Source: Aquabacterium soli (GTDB taxonomy: Bacteria; Pseudomonadota; Gammaproteobacteria; Burkholderiales; Burkholderiaceae_C). From it: a stretch of DNA of 47,562 nt. Under the pieces are notes generated by a model. That model saw nothing but the letters and a program-made list of their open reading frames with translations. It was not told the origin of the DNA and did no database searches. Positions within the stretch are counted from its first letter, which is position 1, and each line of letters starts with the position of its first letter. The translations under genes and the position numbers were made by a program. Of this stretch, positions 18,500 to 26,493 are shown piece after piece. The DNA lies in contig NZ_RSED01000012.1 of assembly GCF_003933735.1 (NCBI RefSeq), positions 1 to 47,562 of the forward strand, read 5' to 3'.

Positions 18500-18526
18500 G
18501 GAGAGCGGCTGCAGCAACCGCTCTCC
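18500..18526 (-). other. GC-rich hairpin between exbD and terminator
   Basis: Perfect 9-bp inverted repeat GGAGAGCGG / CCGCTCTCC with a 9-base loop. It lies between the exbD stop (18535) and the terminator at 18465-18487. No T-run follows, so it is not a terminator itself. It could stabilise the 3' end of the tonB-exbB-exbD transcript against exonucleases (inference). Confidence 0.55.
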
Positions 18527-18534
18527 GGAAACCG

Positions 18535-18960
18535 TCAGGGCTTGGCGGGCTCCGGATCCGTCACGAAACCGATCTTGGTCAGCCCGGCCTTGGAGGCGTC
18601 GGCCAGCGTCTCGGCCACCGCCTTGTAGGCCGTGGCCTGGTCGGCGCGCAGGTGGATCTCGGGTTGCTGAGGCAGCTTGCCCTGCTCCATCAGGCGCATG
18701 GCCAACTCGTCGCGGGTGAGCGCTTCCTGGTTCCAGTAGCGCACGCCGTCGGCGTCGATCGACAGGTCGATCTTCTCCGACTTGGCCGAGATCACCTGGG
18801 CACTTGCCTTGGGCAGGTCCAGCTTGATCGAGTGGCTCAGCAACGGTGCCGCCACGATGAAGATCACCAGCAGCACCAGCATCACGTCGATGAGCGGCAC
18901 CATGTTGATCTCGGCCAGCGGCGCGCCGCTGCCCTTGTTGTCAAAGCTTGCGAAAGCCAT
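18535..18960 (-). CDS. exbD: Biopolymer transport protein ExbD
   Basis: 141 aa with one N-terminal transmembrane helix (PLIDVMLVLLVIFIVAAPLL) carrying the conserved membrane aspartate (D25 in PLIDVML) needed for proton-driven energisation, followed by a periplasmic domain. It works with ExbB and TonB to power outer-membrane receptors. The start MAFASFDNKGSGAPLAEINMVP is typical of the family. It is third gene of tonB-exbB-exbD, 18 bases after exbB, and is followed by a strong terminator. Confidence 0.95.
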   Translation of the reverse strand: MAFASFDNKGSGAPLAEINMVPLIDVMLVLLVIFIVAAPLLSHSIKLDLPKASAQVISAKSEKIDLSIDADGVRYWNQEALTRDELAMRLMEQGKLPQQPEIHLRADQATAYKAVAETLADASKAGLTKIGFVTDPEPAKP

Positions 18961-18978
18961 GGGTCACCTCGGCGAGGC

Positions 18979-19794
18979 TCAGGCCGAAGCCTGGGGGTTG
19001 ATGGGGCGCACCGACGCGGCGCTGCGCGGCGCTTCGGTCGTGGTGGTCTTGAGGGTCTGGCCGGTGCTCAGGAAGGTGAACAGCTCGAACGCGAAGGCGT
19101 CCAGGCGGGCCGACCACACGCGGTTGCTGCGCGTGAGCCAGTTGTAGGCCATCACGGCCGGGATGGCGACCGCCAGGCCCAGGCCGGTCATGATCAGCGC
19201 CTCGCCCACCGGGCCGGCCACCTTGTCCAGCGTGCCGGCGCCCGTGGCACCGATGGCCAGCAAGGCATGATAGACGCCCCACACCGTGCCGAACAGGCCG
19301 ACGAAGGGGGCGGTGGCACCGATGGTGGCCAGCACGGTCAGGCCGCTTTCCAGGCGCATGGTTTCTTCGTCCAGCACCTTCTTGATGGTGCGGGTCAGGA
19401 AGTCCTGGCCAGAGCCTGCTTCTTCCAGCTTGGCGGCGCCATAGCGTGCGTGGTGGGTCTGTGCGTGCATGGCATGCGAGGTCAGGTGCGCGAAGGGCTC
19501 CTGTACGCCATGGGTGGCGATCTCATGCTGCACGGCCTCGAGCGAGGTGGCGTTCCAGAAGAAGTCGAGGAAGCTCTTGCTGCGGCGCTGGCGCAGGACC
19601 AGGGCCACGCCCTTGATCACGATCAGGGCCCAGGAGATCAGGGACATGATCACCAGGATCGCGAACAGCGTCTGGCCGACGGCGTCGCTCTGTGCGATGA
19701 AGTGGCCGAAGCCGGGCGTGGGCGCTGAAGGCACGGTGGTATGCGCCACGGCCAATGCGGCGGCGTCAGGGGTGGATGTCACGGTGTCAGTCAT
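18979..19794 (-). CDS. exbB: Proton channel protein ExbB (MotA/TolQ/ExbB family)
   Basis: 271 aa. It has an N-terminal helix (AILVIMSLISWALIVIKGVAL), a cytoplasmic loop, and two C-terminal helices containing TVLATIGATAPFVGLFGTVWG and ALIMTGLGLAVAIPAVMAYN, the family's signature blocks. It forms the pentameric channel around ExbD in the inner membrane. The N-terminal Ala/Thr/Pro stretch before the first helix (about 30 residues) suits ExbB rather than TolQ, as does its place between tonB and exbD. It begins 9 bases after the tonB stop. Confidence 0.95.
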   Translation of the reverse strand: MTDTVTSTPDAAALAVAHTTVPSAPTPGFGHFIAQSDAVGQTLFAILVIMSLISWALIVIKGVALVLRQRRSKSFLDFFWNATSLEAVQHEIATHGVQEPFAHLTSHAMHAQTHHARYGAAKLEEAGSGQDFLTRTIKKVLDEETMRLESGLTVLATIGATAPFVGLFGTVWGVYHALLAIGATGAGTLDKVAGPVGEALIMTGLGLAVAIPAVMAYNWLTRSNRVWSARLDAFAFELFTFLSTGQTLKTTTTEAPRSAASVRPINPQASA

Positions 19795-19803
19795 GGTGAT
19801 CGA

Positions 19804-20544
19804 TCAATCTTGGAGGTCGAAAGTGAGGGAGGCGGGAGCCCATACCGCGCGCGGCACACCTCCCTCCATGTACGGTTTCATGCGGGCCAGCTTCATGGCG
19901 GCCACGGCGGCCTTGTCCAGCCGGTCATAGCCCGAGGATTGGGTGACCTGGACCTCGACGGGGCGGCCACTCTCGTCGACCAGCACCTTCAAGCGCACGA
20001 CACCGGATTCCCCCAGGCGGCGAGAAGCCTCCGGGAACTTCGGTGCAGGCTGGATCAGGTAAGCCACAGCCGAGGCGGCCAGTTGCTTGGGCTGGGGCGG
20101 CGTGGCCGGCGCAGGCGCAGCGGCGACCGGAGCGGGCGGCGCCTCCACCGGCGCAGGCGGCGGCGCCTCCACGATCGGCTGCTTGACCGGCTCAGGCTCG
20201 GCCTGGATCTGGTTCTCGCTGGGTGCGTGGCTGCTGAGCATCCGCGGCTTGGGCTTGACCGGCTCGGGGGGCTGGATCTGCTTGGGCTTGGGCGGCTCCG
20301 GCTCAGGCTTGGGTGGCGCCGGGGGGGCCTGCATCGGGGCGATCAGGTCGACCGTGATCGGTGATGACTCGGCCTGCATCTCGACCGTGGGCGTGCTGAA
20401 CAGGATCAGCGCGCCCACCGCCACGTGGGCAGCCACGGCGGCGCCGCCCAGGGCCCAGCGCTGCGACACCGTCAGATCGGTGGGACTGGCTGTCAGGAAA
20501 GTCGCCTTCGGAAGGTCTGAAGGCCAGGGGGCTGTCGCTTGCAT
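19804..20544 (-). CDS. tonB: Energy transducer TonB
   Basis: 246 aa. A single N-terminal membrane anchor (residues about 30-50: WALGGAAVAAHVAVGALILF) is followed by a long Pro/Lys/Glu-rich periplasmic spacer (about 70-155, with PEPEPPKPK-like repeats) and the C-terminal TonB domain (about 165-246: YLIQPAPKFPEASRRLGE, GVVRLKVLVDESGRP, SSGYDRLDKAAVAAM). It carries ExbB/ExbD proton energy to receptors such as the one at 16223. It is first gene of the operon, with a promoter and Fur box just upstream; the -10 box ends only 8 bases before the ATG. Confidence 0.95.
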   Translation of the reverse strand: MQATAPWPSDLPKATFLTASPTDLTVSQRWALGGAAVAAHVAVGALILFSTPTVEMQAESSPITVDLIAPMQAPPAPPKPEPEPPKPKQIQPPEPVKPKPRMLSSHAPSENQIQAEPEPVKQPIVEAPPPAPVEAPPAPVAAAPAPATPPQPKQLAASAVAYLIQPAPKFPEASRRLGESGVVRLKVLVDESGRPVEVQVTQSSGYDRLDKAAVAAMKLARMKPYMEGGVPRAVWAPASLTFDLQD

Positions 20545-20552
20545 AGCCTTCT

Positions 20553-20591
20553 AGTGTAGCCCTTTGGTAACTGAGAATCAATCCTATTATC
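20553..20591 (-). promoter_or_regulatory. tonB promoter overlapped by a Fur box
   Basis: On the minus strand, TTGATT (20576-20581), exactly 17 bases, then TACACT (20553-20558). A Fur-like 19-mer, GATAATAGGATTGATTCTC (20573-20591), covers the -35 box; its first hexamer is a perfect GATAAT and its 3' half matches the ATTGATTCTCA form of iron boxes. Iron repression of tonB-exbB-exbD is therefore expected (inference from known Fur behaviour). Confidence 0.8.
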
Positions 20592-20701
20592 GCGGACAAG
20601 GCCTTTGGTGCCCGGCGTCTTGATGCCAGTCAAGGTAGCATCACGGGTTATCTGACCGGTGCCAGCGTTCGTCTGCAGGCGCCTAGAAGAACGGATCCAC
20701 C

Positions 20702-21472
20702 ATGAGCAGTCACAACCTTCGCGCCATCGACCCGACCACCGCGCCGGCCGATGCCACCGCCACCCCCCCCCTGCAAGTGGGGGGCGATGAAGGCGTGCCT
20801 GTCTCGGTGAAGATCCGCGAGCGCCTCAAGCAGGCCCAGCGGCGCTTCCATGCCAACGACAACATCGCCGAGTTCATCGAGCCCGGCGAACTGGAAAAGC
20901 TGCTTGACGAGGTGCAGGGCAAGATGAGCGATGTGCTGTCCAGCCTGGTGATCGACACCGACAGCGACCACAACACGCAGGACACTGCCCGGCGCGTGGC
21001 CAAGATGTACCTGAACGAGATCTTCAAGGGCCGCTACCACGCCGCCCCGCCGGTCACCGAGTTCCCTAATGCCGAGCGCCTCAACGAGCTGATGATCGTC
21101 GGGCCCATCACCGTGCGCAGCGCCTGCTCGCACCACCTGTGCCCCATCATTGGCCGCGTGTGGGTGGGCGTGATGCCCAACGAGCACTCCAACCTGATCG
21201 GCCTGTCCAAGTACGCCCGCCTGATCGACTGGATCATGAGCCGCCCGCAGATCCAGGAGGAAGCCGTCACCCAGGTGGCCGAGCTGCTGCAGTCGCGCAT
21301 GCAGCCCGATGGCCTGGCCGTGGTGATGGAAGCCGATCACTTCTGCATGCACTGGCGCGGGGTCAAGGACATGGACTCCAAGATGATCAACAGCGTCATG
21401 CGCGGCTCCTTCCTGAAGGACGCCAACCTGCGCCGCGAGTTCCTGGCCCTGGTCAACCACAAGAAGGGGTAA
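20702..21472 (+). CDS. folE: GTP cyclohydrolase I (FolE)
   Basis: Converts GTP to 7,8-dihydroneopterin triphosphate, the first step of folate and pterin synthesis. It is 256 aa with a ~35-residue poorly conserved N-terminal extension. Zinc ligands are C142 and H145 in RSACSHHLCP and C215 in ADHFCMHWRG; GLSKYARLIDW and the RPQIQE/LTQQ-like segment (RPQIQEEAVTQVAELL) are family signatures. It begins a tight gene group: the BLUF gene starts 3 bases after its stop. No convincing sigma-70 promoter was found in 20600-20700, which is shared with the divergent tonB operon. Confidence 0.96.
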   Translation: MSSHNLRAIDPTTAPADATATPPLQVGGDEGVPVSVKIRERLKQAQRRFHANDNIAEFIEPGELEKLLDEVQGKMSDVLSSLVIDTDSDHNTQDTARRVAKMYLNEIFKGRYHAAPPVTEFPNAERLNELMIVGPITVRSACSHHLCPIIGRVWVGVMPNEHSNLIGLSKYARLIDWIMSRPQIQEEAVTQVAELLQSRMQPDGLAVVMEADHFCMHWRGVKDMDSKMINSVMRGSFLKDANLRREFLALVNHKKG

Positions 21473-21475
21473 GCC

Positions 21476-21904
21476 ATGCTCGTTCGACTGCTGTACGCCA
21501 GCCGCGCCGCCGAGCCGCTGGTGCCCGACACGATCGAGGCCATCCTGGCTTCTTCGCGCCGGCGCAACCCGGCACTGGGCGTCACCGGCCTGCTCTGCCA
21601 CAGCGGCGACACCTTCATGCAGGTGATCGAAGGCGGCCGGGAGGCCGTCAACCAGCTCTACACCCGCATCTGCCAGGACCTGCGCCACAGCGATGTGATC
21701 CTGCTGCACTACGAAGAGATCGCCGAGCGGCGCTTTGCCGGCTGGACCATGGGCCAGGTCAACCTGCAACGCGTGAACCCGTCCATCCTGCTGAAGTACT
21801 CCGAAAAGCCCGTGCTCGATCCCTACGCGGCATCCGGCCAGGCCGCGATGGCCCTGCTGCAGGAGCTGATCGCCACCGCCAGCATCGTCACCCGTGGCGC
21901 CTGA
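21476..21904 (+). CDS. BLUF-domain blue-light photoreceptor
   Basis: 142-aa stand-alone BLUF (blue light using FAD) protein. The residues that form the photoactive flavin pocket are present: Y7 (RLLYASRA), N31 (RRRNPALGVTG), Q49 (FMQVIEGG), and W90/M92 in FAGWTMGQ. No output domain follows; the ~40-residue C-terminus probably forms the two capping helices, so signalling would be by protein-protein contact. It starts 3 bases after folE and its end overlaps the DUF429 gene by 11 bases. The physiological target is unknown; short BLUF proteins in other bacteria act through partner proteins. Confidence 0.93.
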   Translation: MLVRLLYASRAAEPLVPDTIEAILASSRRRNPALGVTGLLCHSGDTFMQVIEGGREAVNQLYTRICQDLRHSDVILLHYEEIAERRFAGWTMGQVNLQRVNPSILLKYSEKPVLDPYAASGQAAMALLQELIATASIVTRGA

Positions 21905-22829
21905 GGGCGCGGCGGGCCAACCGGCCCCGGCCTGGCTGCTCGGCGTCGACTTCAGTTGCGCGCCTTCCGCCCGCAAGCCCATCGTGGCCGCCTGGGGCCG
22001 CCGCCATGGCGCGGTGGTCAAGCTGGAGGCGCTGGAATCCATCACCACCCTGCACGGCTTCGAGGCCTTGCTGTCGCTTGAGCATCCTCGGTCTGCCCAA
22101 GGCTGGGTGGGCGGCTTCGATTTCCCGTTCGGCCTGCCGCGCGTCTTCGTGGATGCGCTAAGCGCGGATGCCGGCCTGCCGCTGCCGGACACCCGCGCCT
22201 TGATCGGCCATGTGCGAGCACGCTGCCCCGATCGGCAGGCCTTCCAGCTTCTGGTGGATGCCTGGGGCCAGGGTTGGGGCCTGGGCACGCGGCCGGCCAC
22301 CCTGCCACACCGTCGCTGCGACACGGCCATGGCGGGCGTGTCCAGCACCAGCCCGCTGCAGACACGCTACGTGCCCGTGGGCAAGATGTACTTCGAAGGG
22401 CTGTGGCGGCTGGTGCAGGCAGGCATCGAACTGCCTGGCTTGCTGGCCGATGAAGGCCCAAAAGGAGCTGAGCCGCCCCCGATGCGCGCCGCCTTCGAGG
22501 CCTATCCCGGCCTGCTGGCCCACGAGATCCTGGGCCGCCAGAGCTACAAGAGCGACGCCCGCGAGCAGATCGACGCCGCACGCCGCCTGGTACAGCGCCT
22601 GAGCCTGATCGATGCGCTGGAGCAAGGCCGCACACGGCTGGGCCTGCGCCTGAAGCTGACACCCGGCCAGCGCGACCACCTGGCCAGCGATCCCCAGGGC
22701 GACCGCGTCGACGCCGTACTGTGCCTGCTGCAGGCTGGCTGGGCCGATGCCCGCCGCGCAGAAGGCGATGCACGCGCCGGCCAGCCACTGGACATGGACC
22801 CGGTCGAAGGGTGGATACTCTCGGCATGA
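21894..22829 (+). CDS. DUF429 domain protein (RNase H-like fold, predicted nuclease)
   Basis: 311 aa, GTG start overlapping the BLUF gene by 11 bases. The family features are an N-terminal acidic strand LLGVDFSCAPSARKP, GGFDFPFGLPRVFVDAL, AFEAYPGLLA, and a C-terminal DRVDAVLCLLQAGWA. DUF429 proteins are predicted to have an RNase H-like fold, with these acidic residues (D in GVDFS, D in GGFDFP, E in FEAYP, D in DRVDA) at the putative active site. No substrate is established. The 3' end overlaps the mutarotase start (ATGA). Confidence 0.82.
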   Translation: MAPEGAAGQPAPAWLLGVDFSCAPSARKPIVAAWGRRHGAVVKLEALESITTLHGFEALLSLEHPRSAQGWVGGFDFPFGLPRVFVDALSADAGLPLPDTRALIGHVRARCPDRQAFQLLVDAWGQGWGLGTRPATLPHRRCDTAMAGVSSTSPLQTRYVPVGKMYFEGLWRLVQAGIELPGLLADEGPKGAEPPPMRAAFEAYPGLLAHEILGRQSYKSDAREQIDAARRLVQRLSLIDALEQGRTRLGLRLKLTPGQRDHLASDPQGDRVDAVLCLLQAGWADARRAEGDARAGQPLDMDPVEGWILSA

Positions 22830-23689
22830 ACAAGCCTGCCGCCACCCGAGAAGCCACCTACCAGGGCCTGCCCGCCATCGAACTGACCCTGCCCAACGGC
22901 TCCGCCGCCGTGATCCTGCACCATGGCGCGCACGTGGTGTCGTGGCAAGCCGGCGCCTGGGGCGAACAGCTTTACCTGTCGCCCACGGCGGTGGCCGCTG
23001 AAGGCAAGGCCGTGCGTGGCGGCATCCCCGTGATCTTTCCGCAGTTCGAACAGCGCGGCCCTGACTACAGCCTGCCCCGCCATGGCCTGGCACGCACGCG
23101 TGCTTGGACACTGGACACCCACCGCGCCGGCCCCGACCACGCGCTGGCCAGCTTCACGCTGAGCGACACCCCTGAAACCCGCGCCCTGTGGCCGCACGCC
23201 TTCCAGCTGGAGTTCACAGTCAGCCTGGGCCCGAACCGCTTGGATCTGGAGCTCCATGTCACCAACCCGGGCGATACGGCCTGGCCCTTCTCCGCCGCCT
23301 TGCACACTTACCTGGCGGCCAGCGACATCGGCCAGGTGCGCCTGCAGGGCCTGGAGGGCTGCCGCTTCCTCGATGCCGTGACCCAGGGCGAGTACATCGA
23401 GGATCATCCCGAAAAGCGCTTCGCCGGCGAGATCGACCGGATCTACGAACTGGTGCCTCGCTCGCTGCTGCTGCGTGATGGTCCGCGGCGCCTCACCATC
23501 GAATCAGAGACTTTCGAAGACGCCGTGCTATGGAATCCGGGGCCCGAGAAATGCATCGCCCTGAGCGACATGCCCGACGACGACTGGCGCCAGATGCTGT
23601 GCGTGGAAGCCGCCCAGGTGCTGAACCCGCCCACGCTGCAGCCCGGTGACAGCTGGACTGCGCGCCAGAGCCTGGTGCTGCCAGACTGA
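22826..23689 (+). CDS. D-hexose-6-phosphate mutarotase (YeaD/aldose epimerase family)
   Basis: Interconverts alpha and beta anomers of hexose 6-phosphates (family role). It is 287 aa from ATG 22826, which overlaps the DUF429 stop. Family blocks: GAHVVSWQAG, VRGGIPVIFPQFEQRG, SLPRHGLARTRAW (catalytic-region His), ALHTYLAASD, and FEDAVLWNPGPEK. A GATACT box lies 6 bases before the ATG (22814-22819), so a separate, nearly leaderless transcript is possible besides read-through from folE. It converges with the SCO1 gene, 15 bases away. Confidence 0.9.
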   Translation: MNKPAATREATYQGLPAIELTLPNGSAAVILHHGAHVVSWQAGAWGEQLYLSPTAVAAEGKAVRGGIPVIFPQFEQRGPDYSLPRHGLARTRAWTLDTHRAGPDHALASFTLSDTPETRALWPHAFQLEFTVSLGPNRLDLELHVTNPGDTAWPFSAALHTYLAASDIGQVRLQGLEGCRFLDAVTQGEYIEDHPEKRFAGEIDRIYELVPRSLLLRDGPRRLTIESETFEDAVLWNPGPEKCIALSDMPDDDWRQMLCVEAAQVLNPPTLQPGDSWTARQSLVLPD

Positions 23690-23704
23690 AGCAACTGGGG
23701 GCGC

Positions 23705-24394
23705 TCAGGCCTTGGCGGCCGGCTCCTTGAGCAGCTGCTGCACATCGGCCACCCAGGCATCCACGCCGATGCCATAGCGCACGAACAGCCGCACCTTGCC
23801 CTGCGGGTCGAACACATAGGAGCCGGCGGTATGGTCCATCGTGTAGCTCTTGCCGTCCTTGCTGGGCACCTTCTGGAAGAAGACCTTGAAGTCGCGTGCG
23901 GCCTGGGTCACCTCTTCCACCGAGCCGCGCAGCCCGATGAAGCTCGGGTCCAGCGCCTTGACGTACTCGCCCAGCACCTGGGCGGTGTCGCGCTCAGGGT
24001 CGACCGTCACGAACACGCCCTGCACCCGCTGGCCATCGGCCCCCAGACGGCGGCGCACCTCGGCCAGTTCGGCCATGGTGGTGGGGCAGACATCCGGGCA
24101 CTGCGTGAAACCGAAGAACACCACCACCACCTTGCCCTTGAACTCCGCCAGGCTGCGGCGCTTGCCTTCGGGATCGGTCAATGACAAGGCCTTGGCGTAT
24201 TCGGCCCCGGTGATGTCCACGCCGTTGAACTTGGGCGCCTCGGGCGTCAGCGGGTTCAGGCCCTTGCCGTCGCAGCCGCTCAGGCCCAGGCCCACGCCCA
24301 GGCCCAGCAGGGGCAGGCCCATCAGCGCGGCCGCAGCCGTCTTCAGGCCCTGGCGGCGGTCATTGGACAAAGGATCATCGCGAAGCTGTGGCAT
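23705..24394 (-). CDS. SCO1/SenC copper chaperone for cytochrome oxidase
   Basis: Membrane-anchored thioredoxin-fold protein that delivers copper to the CuA site of oxidase subunit II. It is 229 aa. The copper ligands are C99 and C103 (FTQCPDVC) and H188 (MDHTAGSYVFD). The N-terminus is a hydrophobic segment ending in a lipobox-like LSG-C41, so it may be a lipoprotein. SLTDPEGKRRSLAEFKGKVV is the classic SCO start of the core. It is the last gene of the oxidase assembly run, 3 bases after ctaB. Confidence 0.95.
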   Translation of the reverse strand: MPQLRDDPLSNDRRQGLKTAAAALMGLPLLGLGVGLGLSGCDGKGLNPLTPEAPKFNGVDITGAEYAKALSLTDPEGKRRSLAEFKGKVVVVFFGFTQCPDVCPTTMAELAEVRRRLGADGQRVQGVFVTVDPERDTAQVLGEYVKALDPSFIGLRGSVEEVTQAARDFKVFFQKVPSKDGKSYTMDHTAGSYVFDPQGKVRLFVRYGIGVDAWVADVQQLLKEPAAKA

Positions 24395-24397
24395 GGC

Positions 24398-25312
24398 TCA
24401 GTACCAGACGTAGTGGTCCACCAGCAGGGCCGCGAACAGCAGCATCAGGTGGAGGATCGAGAAGCGGAAGGTCTTGCGCGCCAGCTCATCGCTGTAGTGG
24501 CGCCACAGCCGGAAGGCATAGACCATGAACCACAGCCCCAGCACCACCGCGCTGACCAGGTAGATGTGGCGGCTCATGCCATAGATGTAGGGCAGCAAGG
24601 TGGCAGCCAGCAGCACCCACGTGTAGAGGAACACGTGCAGGCGCGTGAACTTGTTGCCGTGCGTGACGGGCAGCATCGGCAGGCCCGCACGGGCGTAGTC
24701 CTCGACCCGGTACAGGGCCAGCGCCCAGAAGTGCGGCGGCGTCCACAGGAAAATGATCAGGCACAGCATCAACGCCTCGGGCTCGACGGCACCTCGCATC
24801 GCGGCCCAGCCCAGCACCGGGGGCATCGCACCCGAGGCCCCGCCGATCACGATGTTCTGCGGCGTGGCCGGCTTCAGGATCACCGTGTAGATGATGGCGT
24901 AGCCCACGAAGGTGCCCAGGGTGAGCCACAGCGTCAGGGCGTTCACGAACACCACCAGCACCACGCCGCCCAGCGTGCAGAGCACCGCGCTGAAGATCAG
25001 TGCCTGCGTGCGTGTCAGCTCGCCATTGGCCGTGGGACGCCAGGCCGTGCGCTTCATGCGCGAATCGATCTCCTGCTCGATCAGGCAGTTGAAGGCAGCG
25101 GCGGCCCCGGCCACCAGCCAGATGCCGATGGAGGCGGCCACGGCCCTGACGCCCTCTTCGGCCGTGGGCACACCGGGCACGGCCAGCAGCATGCCGATCA
25201 CGGCGCAGAAGACGATGAGCTGCACCACGCGCGGCTTGGTCAGCGCGTAGAACTGGCGGGCCCGTGAGGGCAGGCTCACGTCCGCGGAAGAGGAGACCAT
25301 GGAGGAGGACAT
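24398..25312 (-). CDS. ctaB: Protoheme IX farnesyltransferase (heme O synthase, CtaB/CyoE)
   Basis: Attaches farnesyl to heme B to give heme O, the precursor of heme A in aa3 oxidase. About 304 aa with seven or more transmembrane helices. UbiA-superfamily blocks are visible: [47 protein letters not shown] and [12 protein letters not shown]. The ATG at 25312 is used; it lies inside the 3' end of ctaA (overlap about 37 bases). An ATG four codons downstream is equally possible and neither has a clear ribosome site, so translational coupling to ctaA is likely. Confidence 0.95.
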   Translation of the reverse strand: MSSSMVSSSADVSLPSRARQFYALTKPRVVQLIVFCAVIGMLLAVPGVPTAEEGVRAVAASIGIWLVAGAAAAFNCLIEQEIDSRMKRTAWRPTANGELTRTQALIFSAVLCTLGGVVLVVFVNALTLWLTLGTFVGYAIIYTVILKPATPQNIVIGGASGAMPPVLGWAAMRGAVEPEALMLCLIIFLWTPPHFWALALYRVEDYARAGLPMLPVTHGNKFTRLHVFLYTWVLLAATLLPYIYGMSRHIYLVSAVVLGLWFMVYAFRLWRHYSDELARKTFRFSILHLMLLFAALLVDHYVWY

Positions 25313-26493
25313 GGGGGCTGAACAACAGAACCAGAAGACACAGAAAGAACGACCGGCGCGGCCACCGCCATGCGCGTGAGCCAGCCCGCCATCAGGGCGG
25401 CACCCAGGGTGTGGCCCAGCGCCGCCAGCAGGGGCCAACCCAGCACGACATTGCTCAGGCCCGACAGCACCTGCAGCAGCAGCAGCGCCAGCAGGCCCCA
25501 GGCCTCGCGTCGCGCCACCGGCCAGGCCCGGGCAGCCAGCCACAGCACGGCCACTGTGGCCACCACGGCACCGAGACGGTGGCCCATGTGGATGGCAGTC
25601 AAGGCGGGCAAGGTGATGAAGCCGCCCTGCCCGTCATGGCCCAGGCCACGCCACAATGTGAAACCTTGGGGCCAGTCCATCGCGGGCCACCATTGTCCCT
25701 GACAAAGCGGAAAACTGGAGCACACCAGCACAGCGCCATTGGTACTGACCCAGGCGCCCAGGGCCGCCTGGACAAACCACGCGCCCAGCACCCACAGCGC
25801 CGCGCGGCGCAGGACTGCAGGCAACGAACCAGCCGTGCCCGTTGAGGCGGGCGCCATGGCCCGGCACTGCGCCGTCAGCAACACCACGCCGATCAGGCCG
25901 CCCAGCAGGTGCCCCGTCACGACCAGCGGGTAGAGCTTGAGGGTGACCGTGAAGGCCCCGAAGGCGCCCTGCGCGCACACCCAGATGAAGGTCCAGGTGG
26001 GCCACCACGGCGACAAGGCTGCGCCCTGCCCGCCCGACACCAGCCCGCGGCCTCGTTCGCGCGCATGGCGCCACCAGGCCAGGCCCATCAGCACCACGAT
26101 CAGCGCGCCCACCCCGGAGGCCAGATAGCGGTGGATCATCTCGATCCAGGCCTTGCCATGGGTCACCGGCCCGGTCGGCGCGGCGGCCTGGGCCTCGGCG
26201 ATGTCGGTGTGCGCGCCCACCGGGCTGGCACTGCCATAGCAGCCAGGCCAGTCAGGGCAGCCCAGGCCGGAATCCGTGAGCCGGGTGAAGGCGCCGAACA
26301 CCACCAGGTCGATCGTGAGGAACAAGGTGGCCAGGGTGAGCGCACGCTGCCAGGCCCCCGCGCCCACCTGCCCCTGGCGGCGCAGGCGCAAGGCCACCCA
26401 CAGCACCGGCAGCACGGCCACGGCCGCGCCTACCAGGCCCACCTCGATGGCCGGAGCCCAGTCGACCAGGGCCGTTGCGGCGTCCAGGCTCAT
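25276..26493 (-). CDS. ctaA: Heme A synthase (CtaA/COX15)
   Basis: Oxidises the C8 methyl of heme O to the formyl of heme A. It is 405 aa with eight predicted helices. Conserved COX15 elements: [31 protein letters not shown] (heme-ligand His), [24 protein letters not shown] followed by a second Cys pair (CSSFPLC), and [12 protein letters not shown]. It has an unusually long, Pro-rich C-terminal tail ([16 protein letters not shown]), which is where the ctaB start overlaps. The ATG overlaps the stop of the SCO-like gene upstream by 4 bases. Confidence 0.95.
   Translation of the reverse strand: MSLDAATALVDWAPAIEVGLVGAAVAVLPVLWVALRLRRQGQVGAGAWQRALTLATLFLTIDLVVFGAFTRLTDSGLGCPDWPGCYGSASPVGAHTDIAEAQAAAPTGPVTHGKAWIEMIHRYLASGVGALIVVLMGLAWWRHARERGRGLVSGGQGAALSPWWPTWTFIWVCAQGAFGAFTVTLKLYPLVVTGHLLGGLIGVVLLTAQCRAMAPASTGTAGSLPAVLRRAALWVLGAWFVQAALGAWVSTNGAVLVCSSFPLCQGQWWPAMDWPQGFTLWRGLGHDGQGGFITLPALTAIHMGHRLGAVVATVAVLWLAARAWPVARREAWGLLALLLLQVLSGLSNVVLGWPLLAALGHTLGAALMAGWLTRMAVAAPVVLSVSSGSVVQPPCPPPWSPLPRT

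Noticed and set aside
20599..20701. Riboswitch or structured leader before folE
   Set aside because: Only about 100 bases, with no recognisable conserved riboswitch core or strong stem.
20648..22348. A 566-codon open frame opposite folE, BLUF and DUF429
   Set aside because: It crosses three intact genes on the plus strand and has no signal or motif.
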